A model generated the notes under the pieces. That model searched no databases and was not told where the DNA came from. It was given only the letters and a program-made list of their open reading frames with translations. The translations under genes and the position numbers were made by a program. Shown piece by piece: positions 1 to 6,687 of a DNA stretch of 64,000 nucleotides (position 1 is its first letter; every line of letters begins with the position of its first letter). Source of the DNA: Streptomyces thermolilacinus SPC6 (lineage in GTDB: Bacteria > Actinomycetota > Actinomycetes > Streptomycetales > Streptomycetaceae); the NCBI RefSeq assembly GCF_000478605.2, contig NZ_ASHX02000001.1, forward strand, positions 744,001-808,000. Reading direction: 5' to 3'.

Positions 1-657
1 GTGGCCGAACAGGTTCGAGGGGTTGAGGGGCGTGCGGTACGGCAGCCGCAGCGCGATCACGCCAGGGCTGGGGGCCGCCGGGGCGCCCCGGGTTCCGGCG
101 GCGCGGGCGCGCAGTTCGCCGGGCGCGAGGGCGAACACCTCGCGGACGGTCTCGTTGAAGGCCCGTACGGAGGAGAAGCCCGCGGCGAACGCGACGTCGG
201 CCATCGGCAGGGCGGTGGTCTCGATGAGCACCCGGGCCGTCTGGGCGCGCTGGGCGCGGGCGAGGGCGAGGGGCCCGGCGCCGAGTTCGGCGAGGAGCTG
301 CCGTTCGATCTGGCGGGTGGAGTAGCCGAGGCGCGCGGCGAGGCCGGGGACGCCCTCGCGGTCCACCACCCCGTCGCGGATGAGGCGCATCGCGCGGGCG
401 ACCGTGTCGGCGCGCACGTCCCACTCGGGTGAGCCGGGGCTCGTGTCGGGGCGGCAGCGCTTGCAGGCGCGGAAACCCGCCTGCTGGCAGGCGGCGGCGC
501 TCGGGTAGAACACCATGTTCTCCGGCTTGGGCGGCACGACCGGGCAGCTGGGGCGGCAGTAGATCCGGGTCGTGAGGACGGCGGTGAAGAACCAGCCGTC
601 GAAGCGGGCGTCCTTCGACTGGACGGCCCGCACGCAGCGCTCGGTGTCGGTGTGCAT
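1..657 (-). CDS. Ada-type methylphosphotriester-DNA alkyltransferase / AraC regulator, 3' end outside window
   Basis: The gene starts at ATG 655-657 and runs off the left edge, so only 219 codons are visible. The N-terminal Ada metal-binding domain carries four zinc-ligand cysteines, C34 and C38 (YCRPSC) and C65 and C68 (ACKRC). In Ada proteins one of these accepts the methyl group from DNA phosphotriesters. An AraC-type helix-turn-helix follows (about residues 85-180, including [13 protein letters not shown]). The last visible residues ([10 protein letters not shown]) match the beginning of the AlkA 3-methyladenine glycosylase domain in actinobacterial AdaA-AlkA fusions, so the complete protein is probably such a fusion. 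The start lies only one base after a GGAGG, which is tight, but no better in-frame start exists. The family role is alkylation-damage repair with self-activated transcription. Confidence 0.85.
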   Translation of the reverse strand, partial: MHTDTERCVRAVQSKDARFDGWFFTAVLTTRIYCRPSCPVVPPKPENMVFYPSAAACQQAGFRACKRCRPDTSPGSPEWDVRADTVARAMRLIRDGVVDREGVPGLAARLGYSTRQIERQLLAELGAGPLALARAQRAQTARVLIETTALPMADVAFAAGFSSVRAFNETVREVFALAPGELRARAAGTRGAPAAPSPGVIALRLPYRTPLNPSNLFGH

Positions 658-928
658 GCCTCCAGCATGGTGCAGGCGGAGGCGCCCCCGCTGGCGGAAA
701 TCCGACATGAGCCTCGCTCTGCCAGCGGGTGGGTGTACCGCCGGACGACTGTACGAGGCCGGGGGCCCCGCTCACGGCGGCGCGTCGCGTAAGGCGGCGT
801 GGGGGCGTACGGGCGGCGTGGTCGCGTACGGCGGCGTCGGGCTTCGGCGGTGTGCGCGTACGGCGACGGCCGCCCTGCCGGGAGGGGCGGGGCGGCCGTC
901 GTCGTGGGAAAAGGGGGGTACGGGCCGG

Positions 929-1498
929 TCAGGCGGTGACCTCGGCGGGGGCGGCCACGGCCTCGGAGACGTGCTGGAGAACGGCGGACAGGCCCGTGAT
1001 GACCTCGGCGTCCTCCGACGGGTGGGCCTCGGCGAAGCGGGTCACCGAGCCGGGGATGGCCAGCTCGACGGAGTCCAGCACACGGGCTCCGGCCACGCCG
1101 AGCGCCTTGCGGGCCTCGGTCTGCGCCCACACGCCGCCGTACTGGCCGAAGGCGGTGCCGATCACGGCGACCGGCTTGCCCGTCAGGGCACCGGCGCCGT
1201 AGGGACGGGACAGCCAGTCGATGGCGTTCTTCAGCACGGCCGGCATGGTGCCGTTGTACTCGGGCGTGAACACCAGCACGGCGTCGGCCTCCGCCGCGGC
1301 GGCGCGCATCTTCACGGCGGTCTCGGGCGCGCCCGCCTCCGTGTCGATGTCCTCGTTGTAGAAGGGAACCTCTGCCAGGCCCTCGTACAGCTCCACGGTG
1401 ACGCCCTCGGGGGCGAGACCGACGGCCGCCTCGGCGAGCTGGCGGTTGTGGGAACCGGCGCGGAGGCTGCCGACGAGCGCGAGGATACGAGCGGACAT
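929..1498 (-). CDS. NAD(P)H-dependent FMN reductase (flavodoxin-fold, azo/chromate reductase class)
   Basis: This 189-residue protein has the flavodoxin-like fold of the NADPH-dependent FMN reductases. The N-terminal phosphate-binding loop GSLRAGSHNRQ (residues 10-20) and the PEYNGTMPAVLKNAIDW segment after beta-3 are the diagnostic FMN-binding motifs. The family is cytosolic and reduces flavins, quinones, azo dyes or chromate. ATG 1496-1498 is preceded by AGGAG at a good distance. The gene is divergent from a TetR regulator, and the 119-bp space between them holds two copies of a palindrome. Negative control by that regulator, perhaps responding to quinones or other electrophiles, is therefore likely. 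The exact substrate cannot be read from the sequence. Confidence 0.88.
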   Translation of the reverse strand: MSARILALVGSLRAGSHNRQLAEAAVGLAPEGVTVELYEGLAEVPFYNEDIDTEAGAPETAVKMRAAAAEADAVLVFTPEYNGTMPAVLKNAIDWLSRPYGAGALTGKPVAVIGTAFGQYGGVWAQTEARKALGVAGARVLDSVELAIPGSVTRFAEAHPSEDAEVITGLSAVLQHVSEAVAAPAEVTA

Positions 1499-1534
1499 GG
1501 TGACTCCTGAAGGGAAAGTGGCCGAGAGGACAAA

Positions 1535-1590
1535 TAACCGGACCGGGGTCCGTTTAAAGTTGTATCAGTTAACCGGACCGCGGTCCACTT
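1535..1590. promoter_or_regulatory. Two tandem palindromic operators between reductase and TetR gene
   Basis: Two copies of a 21-bp element lie at 1535-1555 and 1570-1590, 35 bp apart from start to start. Both share TAACCGGACCG, then GGTCC, then a TT end. The core of the second, GGACCGCGGTCC (1575-1586), is a perfect palindrome; the first, centred at 1545/1546, has one mismatch. Such sites fit a TetR dimer, and their position lets the regulator at 1618 silence both divergent genes. Confidence 0.7.
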
Positions 1591-1617
1591 TCATTCCCGA
1601 GACGTTAGGCTCTTTCC

Positions 1618-2253
1618 ATGACCTCCCCGCCCCCGCACGGACGCATGGAGCTGTCGCTCACCCCCGTCGAGGCGCCCCCGCAGCTGCGCGCGGACGCCGC
1701 CCGCAACCGCGCCCGCCTCCTGGAGGCCGCCGCGCGGCTCGCCGCCGAGCAGGGCGCGGCCAACCTGACCATGGAGGCCGTGGCGTGCGCCGCGCAGGTC
1801 GGCAAGGGCACGGTGTTCCGCCGCTTCGGCGACCGCTCCGGACTGCTGCTGGCGCTCCTCGACCACCAGGAGCAGCGGTTCCAGGGGTCGTTCATGTCCG
1901 GGCCCGCCCCGCTCGGGCCGGGCGCGGACGCCGGGGAGCGGCTGCACGCGTTCGGCCCGGCCGCCCTGCGCCACGAGGACGAGCACCGTGACCTGTACCT
2001 GGCGGCGGCGCAGCTCGACCCGGTGCGGCGGCACACCGTACCGGCCCGGCGCGTCCGGCTCACGCACCTGGCGGCGCTGCTGCGGCAGGCGGGCACCGAC
2101 GCCGACCCCGAGCTGGCCGCGCAGACCCTGCTGGGCTACCTCGACCCGGGCCTGGTGCACCACCTGCTGACCGGGCTCGGGATGCCGCTGAGCCGGGTGG
2201 AGGCGGGCTGGCACGACCTCGTGTCGCGGATGCTGCCGCGGGGCGGTCGCTGA
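1618..2253 (+). CDS. TetR/AcrR family transcriptional regulator
   Basis: The 211-residue protein has a TetR helix-turn-helix at about residues 22-75 (RNRARLLEAAARLAAEQG, then VGKGTVFRRFGDRSGLL), followed by an all-helical ligand-binding domain of normal length. It is transcribed away from the FMN reductase gene at 929-1498. The paired palindromes between them are the probable binding sites, so it most likely represses the reductase gene and itself. The residues before the HTH are proline-rich, and a later in-frame ATG (residue 10) is also possible. The ligand is unknown. Confidence 0.88.
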   Translation: MTSPPPHGRMELSLTPVEAPPQLRADAARNRARLLEAAARLAAEQGAANLTMEAVACAAQVGKGTVFRRFGDRSGLLLALLDHQEQRFQGSFMSGPAPLGPGADAGERLHAFGPAALRHEDEHRDLYLAAAQLDPVRRHTVPARRVRLTHLAALLRQAGTDADPELAAQTLLGYLDPGLVHHLLTGLGMPLSRVEAGWHDLVSRMLPRGGR

Positions 2254-2400
2254 GCGGGGCCTTGGCCTTGGTCCACGGCGGGTGACCCTGCCGCACCCGG
2301 TGGTCCCGGTACTACGATCCGTCAGGTGATCGCGCCACCCGGCTCCGGGGCGGCGGACCGGGGCCGCGGCCGCCCGACCGGCCGGGGAGGGAGGACGGGC

Positions 2401-3156
2401 ATGCGCGTGGCGCTCTTCGTCACCTGCGTCAACGACGCGCTGTACCCGCGCACCGGCGTGGCGACCGTGCGGCTGCTGGAGCGGCTCGGGGTGACGGTCG
2501 AGTTCCCCGCCGCGCAGAGCTGCTGCGGCCAGCCCGCGTACAACACCGGCTACCGGCACGAGACAGAGCCGCTGGTGCGCCGCTTCGACCGGGCGTTCCG
2601 CGCGTACGAGTACGTCGTCACCCCGTCCGGCTCGTGCGCCGCGATGGTGCGCGACGCCTACCCGCGCCTCGGCGCGAAGGCCGCCGCCGAGGGCCGGGGC
2701 ACCGAACTGGCGGAGGCGGCGGCGCGGGCGGCCCCGAGGACGTACGAGCTGACCGAGTTCCTCGTGGACGTCCTCGGCGTGACCGACGTCGGCGCGTACT
2801 TCCCGCACACCGTCACCTACCACCCCACCTGCCACGGCCTGCGCGCGCTGGGCCTGGGCGACCGCCCGCGCCGCCTCCTCGCCCACGTCAGGGGCCTGGA
2901 GCTGCGGGAACTGGACGGCGCCGAGGAGTGCTGCGGCTTCGGCGGGACGTTCGCGGTCAAGAACCCGGACGTGTCCGCCGCGATGGGCGCCGACAAGGCG
3001 CGGGCCGTCGAGGCGACCGGCGCCGACGCCGTGTGCGCCCTCGACAACTCGTGCCTCGCGCACATCGGCGGCACCCTCGCCCGGCGCGGCTCGCGGGTGC
3101 GGCCCGTGCACCTCGCGGAGATCCTGGCCGCCACCGAGGAGGAGCCGTACACATGA
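2401..3156 (+). CDS. lutA: LutA: (Fe-S)-binding subunit of L-lactate oxidation complex
   Basis: This 251-residue protein has the two cysteine-rich CCG domains of the LutA/YkgE family, SCCGQPAYNTG near residue 40 and ECCGFGGTFAVK near residue 177. The CCG motif binds Fe-S clusters in this family and in heterodisulfide reductase. LutABC oxidises L-lactate to pyruvate, feeding electrons to the respiratory chain. ATG 2401 has GGAGG six bases upstream and fits the family N-terminus (MRVALFVTC). The stop overlaps the lutB start by four bases (ATGA), which shows translational coupling. No lactate permease or GntR-type lactate regulator lies next to it, so control of the operon is not visible. Confidence 0.93.
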   Translation: MRVALFVTCVNDALYPRTGVATVRLLERLGVTVEFPAAQSCCGQPAYNTGYRHETEPLVRRFDRAFRAYEYVVTPSGSCAAMVRDAYPRLGAKAAAEGRGTELAEAAARAAPRTYELTEFLVDVLGVTDVGAYFPHTVTYHPTCHGLRALGLGDRPRRLLAHVRGLELRELDGAEECCGFGGTFAVKNPDVSAAMGADKARAVEATGADAVCALDNSCLAHIGGTLARRGSRVRPVHLAEILAATEEEPYT

Positions 3157-4625
3157 GCGGTACGTACCTGGGCATGCCGGCCTTCCCGGAGGCCGCGCAC
3201 GACGCCGTGCGGAACCCCACACTGCGCCGCAACCTGCGCCACGCCACCCACACGATCCGCGACAAGCGGGCCCGCGCCGTCGCCGAACTGGAGGACTGGG
3301 CCGGGCTGCGCGCCGCCGCCAAGGCGATCAAGGACCGGACGCTGCGCCACCTCGACCACTACCTGGTGCGCCTGGAGCAGGCGGTCACCGCGGCGGGCGG
3401 CACCGTCCACTGGGCCGCCGACGCCGCCGAGGCGAACCGGATCGTCACCGCACTCGTCAAGGCGACCGGGGAGAGCGAGGTCGTCAAGGTCAAGTCGATG
3501 GCCACGCAGGAGACCGGGCTCAACGAGGCGCTGGAGGCCGAGGGCATCCGCGCGTACGAGACGGACCTCGCGGAACTGATCGTGCAGCTCGGAGACGACC
3601 GGCCGACCCACATCCTCGTCCCGGCGATCCACCGCAACCGGGGCGAGATCCGCGACATCTTCGCCGAGCGCATGGGCCGTTGGGGCCGCCCCGCGCCCGA
3701 CGGTCTCACGGACCGCCCGGCCGACCTCGCGGAGGCGGCGCGGCTGCATCTGCGGGAGAAGTTCCTGCGCGCGAAGGTCGGCGTCTCGGGTGCGAACTTC
3801 ATGGTCGCGGAGACCGGCACGCTGGTGGTGGTCGAGTCGGAGGGCAACGGGCGGATGTGCCTGACGCTCCCCGAGACGCTGATCTCCGTCGTCGGCATCG
3901 AGAAGGTCGTCCCGACCTGGCGCGACCTGGAGGTGTTCCTCCAGGTCCTCCCCCGCTCCTCGACGGCCGAGCGGATGAACCCGTACACGTCGATGTGGAC
4001 CGGCACGACCGACGGGGACGGGCCGCGCGCCTTCCACCTGGTGCTGCTGGACAACGGCCGCAGCGACACGCTCGCCGACGAGGTGGGGCGGCAGGCGCTG
4101 CGCTGCATCCGCTGCTCGGCCTGCCTGAACGTGTGCCCGGTGTACGAGCGGGCCGGCGGCCACGCGTACGGCTCCGTCTACCCGGGCCCCATCGGCGCGA
4201 TCCTCACCCCGCAGCTGCGCGGCACCGGCAGCGGACTCGACGCGTCGCTGCCGTACGCGTCGTCGCTGTGCGGTGCCTGCTACGAGGTGTGCCCGGTCGC
4301 CATCGACATCCCCGAGGTGCTGGTGCACCTGAGGGAGCGGGTGGTGCAGGGCGGCGAGGCGACGCGGAACGGGGTGCGGGTCAGGCTGCGCCCGGCGAAG
4401 GGGCACGCGGCCGAGCGGGCGGCGATGCGCGCGGCGCGGTGGGCGCTGGACCACCCGGCGGCGCTGCGGGCCGGTCAGCGGCTGGCGGCGCGGACGCGGC
4501 GGCTGCACCCGAGGCGTCTGCCGGGACCCGGCCGGGCCTGGTCGGACACGCGGGACCTGCCGGAGGTGCCCGCCGAGTCGTTCCGGGACTGGTGGCAGCG
4601 GACGCGGGGAGGCGAGGCGCGGTGA
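3153..4625 (+). CDS. lutB: LutB: iron-sulfur and LUD-domain subunit of L-lactate oxidation complex
   Basis: The 490-residue protein has the full LutB architecture. An N-terminal LUD (DUF162) domain (about 60-300) includes GANFMVAETGTLVVVESEGN. A ferredoxin-type domain follows, with CIRCSACLNVCPVYE (near residue 318) and a second cluster motif CGACYEVCPVAIDIP, giving two 4Fe-4S sites. A basic C-terminal helical tail ends the protein. It carries electrons between LutA and LutC during lactate oxidation in the cytosol. The start ATG overlaps the lutA stop and the stop overlaps the GTG start of lutC, so three subunits are made from one coupled message. Confidence 0.94.
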   Translation: MSGTYLGMPAFPEAAHDAVRNPTLRRNLRHATHTIRDKRARAVAELEDWAGLRAAAKAIKDRTLRHLDHYLVRLEQAVTAAGGTVHWAADAAEANRIVTALVKATGESEVVKVKSMATQETGLNEALEAEGIRAYETDLAELIVQLGDDRPTHILVPAIHRNRGEIRDIFAERMGRWGRPAPDGLTDRPADLAEAARLHLREKFLRAKVGVSGANFMVAETGTLVVVESEGNGRMCLTLPETLISVVGIEKVVPTWRDLEVFLQVLPRSSTAERMNPYTSMWTGTTDGDGPRAFHLVLLDNGRSDTLADEVGRQALRCIRCSACLNVCPVYERAGGHAYGSVYPGPIGAILTPQLRGTGSGLDASLPYASSLCGACYEVCPVAIDIPEVLVHLRERVVQGGEATRNGVRVRLRPAKGHAAERAAMRAARWALDHPAALRAGQRLAARTRRLHPRRLPGPGRAWSDTRDLPEVPAESFRDWWQRTRGGEAR

Positions 4626-5458
4626 ACGGCGGTGGCGGGGGCGGTGTGGGTGCTGGTGCGGTGGGCGGCGCCGCGGGTGGTGGTCCGGTGGGCGGGGGCG
4701 GCCCTGCGGGCGGGAGCCGGGACCGGGTGCTGGCGCGGGTGCGGCGGGCCCTGGCGGACGTGCCGCGCGGGGAACGGCCGTCGGACGTGCCGGTGGAGCG
4801 GTCCTACCTGCGGACGCACGGGCGGCGGACGGCCGAGGAGACGGTGGCCCTCCTCGCGGAGAACCTCGCCGACTACCGGGCGGTCGTCCACCGGACCACG
4901 GAGGACGGCGTCCGGGACCTGTTGATGGTGCTGCTGGCGCGACGCGGCTCGAGGTCCGTACTGGTGCCGCCGTCGCTGCCGCCGCACTGGCTGGCCGCCG
5001 CCGACCCGACCCGGGTCCACGACCGGGCGGCGTGCACCACCCGGCAGCTCGACGCGGCGGACAGCGTGGTCACCGGCTGCGCGCTGGCCATCGCCGAGAC
5101 GGGCACGATCGTGCTGGACGGCGGGCCCGAGCAGGGCAGGCGGCGGATCACGCTCGTGCCGGACCACCACATCTGCGTCGTACGGGTCCCTGACCAGGTC
5201 GTCGCGTCCGTGCCGCAGGCCCTGGAGCGGCTGGACCCGCGCCGCCCGCTGACGTGGATCTCGGGGCCCTCCGCGACCAGCGACATCGAGCTGGACCGGG
5301 TCGAGGGCGTGCACGGCCCGCGCACGCTGGAGGTGGTCCTGCTGGAGACCGACCGCGACGGCGAGACCGACCGCGAAGGTGAGCCCGGTGGCGACGGCGG
5401 GGACGAGGACGACCACGACCGCGGTGGCCGCGACGGCCCGCCGTACGCGGACGGTTGA
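4622..5458 (+). CDS. lutC: LutC: LUD-domain subunit of L-lactate oxidation complex
   Basis: The 278-residue LUD-domain protein contains the family core ALAIAETGTIVLDGGPEQG and LVPDHHICVVRVPDQVV. It completes the LutABC complex. GTG 4622 overlaps the lutB stop (GTGA). Two features are odd. The first 30 residues are almost pure Gly/Ala/Val, unlike most LutC proteins. The C-terminus carries a 30-residue acidic tail rich in Asp, Glu and Gly. If the true start were a later one, the glycine run would be lost, but the GTGA overlap and coupling favour the upstream GTG. Confidence 0.9.
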   Translation: MNGGGGGGVGAGAVGGAAGGGPVGGGGPAGGSRDRVLARVRRALADVPRGERPSDVPVERSYLRTHGRRTAEETVALLAENLADYRAVVHRTTEDGVRDLLMVLLARRGSRSVLVPPSLPPHWLAAADPTRVHDRAACTTRQLDAADSVVTGCALAIAETGTIVLDGGPEQGRRRITLVPDHHICVVRVPDQVVASVPQALERLDPRRPLTWISGPSATSDIELDRVEGVHGPRTLEVVLLETDRDGETDREGEPGGDGGDEDDHDRGGRDGPPYADG

Positions 5459-5609
5459 AGCCGCCAAGGTTGAACGGGCAACGGGCGGTGGGGCGATGGG
5501 GCTCCGGCGCGGGGATGCGGGGCGTGGGGCGCGGGAGGACGATGGTGGTGTGAGGCGCGAACGGCGGTGTGCCCGCGCCTCCTCCTCCCCTCCTCCCCGG
5601 GGGCTCGTG

Positions 5610-5834
5610 ATGTTCCAGCTGTTCCGCAATCTCAGTTCGACCGACCTGGCGGTACGTCAGTTCCCGGTCCTCGCGCTCTCCTTCGTGCTGGCGAGCCTGT
5701 TCTACAGGTTCGGCAGCTTCGCCCTGGAGGCGGTGGCGTTCCTGGCCACGTGGTTCGTCCTGGACGCGGTCGTGGAGGGCGTACGGCGGGTGCGCGACCG
5801 GCGGTGGAAGGTCCGCCCGCAGCAGGGCGCGTAG
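5610..5834 (+). CDS. Small putative membrane protein
   Basis: This 74-residue protein begins at ATG 5610 (MFQLFRNLSS). Its middle (about 16-52) is hydrophobic and could form one long or two short membrane helices, and it ends in a basic tail (RRVRDRRWKVRP) that would face the cytosol. Third-position GC is high and the reading frame is clean up to TAG. It lies 151 bp after lutC and 9 bp before the next gene, so it may be the first gene of a small operon. I do not recognise a family. Earlier in-frame starts exist, but their residues look non-coding. Confidence 0.55.
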   Translation: MFQLFRNLSSTDLAVRQFPVLALSFVLASLFYRFGSFALEAVAFLATWFVLDAVVEGVRRVRDRRWKVRPQQGA

Positions 5835-5843
5835 AGCGGGCCG

Positions 5844-6611
5844 GTGATGGCGGCGGGCATTCCGCGCGGCGTGGTCGGCGCGGACGGCCGGCGAGCGGTC
5901 GTCCACGACCGGCACGGCACGCTGATCGCGCTCGACACGCGGACGGGCACGGTGCTGTGGCGCCGCGGCCGGCGACTGCGGCCGTGCGCCCTGACGGACG
6001 GGGCGGTCGTCGCCGTACGGCTGGGCGGGGCACCGGAGGCGTACGGGCAGGGCGGTGCGGGGGCGGCGGGGCCGGTGACCGTCGTGGTGCTCGACGCCGA
6101 TGAGGGCACCGAGCGGTGGGAGTCGCCGCCGCTGGACCTGCCGTCCTGGGCGCGGCCCTCGCTGGTGGACACGCCCGTGTTCACGCTGGCCGCCGAGGCG
6201 GCGGGCGGCGGGCGGGCTGTGGTCCTGCGGTGGGCGGCGCGCGACCGGTACGAGGGCGGCGCGCCGCCCGGCCCCGGCACCCCGGAGGACACCGTGCGGG
6301 AGGCGCGCGGCGCGGTGCGCGTGGACCTGGCCGGGCCGTCGCCGGCCGCGCTGCCCGCGCCGCCCGGGCCGGTCGAGGAGGCGGGCGAGCCGGGGACGGT
6401 GGCGGAGTCCCCGCACGGTGCCGGGCCGCTCGGCCGCGACGTGCTGGAGGCGGGACGGGTCGGCGTACGGCGGGTGGAGCTGGCCGTACGGCGCGGGGCG
6501 GCGACGGACGCGCTGGTGCTGCGGGCGGTGGACCCGGGGGCGGACGCGCCCGCCTGGGAGGTGGTGCTGGACGAGGGGCCGCGCAGGCCACCGCCACCGC
6601 CCCGCCCGTAA
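5844..6611 (+). CDS. PQQ/WD-like beta-propeller fragment protein, function unknown
   Basis: The product has 255 residues from GTG 5844 (or 254 from ATG 5847). Residues 10-110 contain blade-like repeats typical of PQQ/quinoprotein propellers: VVHDRHGTLIALDTRTGTVLW and VVVLDADEGTERWESPP. The remainder is Ala/Gly/Pro-rich with a second sheet-like part (VRRVELAVRRGA). No signal peptide is seen, so it is probably cytosolic. Codon usage (nearly all G/C third positions) supports coding in this frame. It might bind a partner or a small ligand, but nothing in the sequence shows an enzymatic site. A complete propeller needs more blades than are present. Confidence 0.6.
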   Translation: MMAAGIPRGVVGADGRRAVVHDRHGTLIALDTRTGTVLWRRGRRLRPCALTDGAVVAVRLGGAPEAYGQGGAGAAGPVTVVVLDADEGTERWESPPLDLPSWARPSLVDTPVFTLAAEAAGGGRAVVLRWAARDRYEGGAPPGPGTPEDTVREARGAVRVDLAGPSPAALPAPPGPVEEAGEPGTVAESPHGAGPLGRDVLEAGRVGVRRVELAVRRGAATDALVLRAVDPGADAPAWEVVLDEGPRRPPPPPRP

Positions 6612-6687
6612 CCCCGGCACGCAGGCCACGGCCGGAAGCCCGTGACCGGGAGAACAGCAGACCGGCTCGCGAGGAGAGCGGATCGCC

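Noticed and set aside
57..1130. Long minus-strand open frame over the Ada and reductase region
   Set aside because: Its residues are Arg/Pro/Ala-rich without motifs and it conflicts with two well-supported genes; it is a by-product of high GC.
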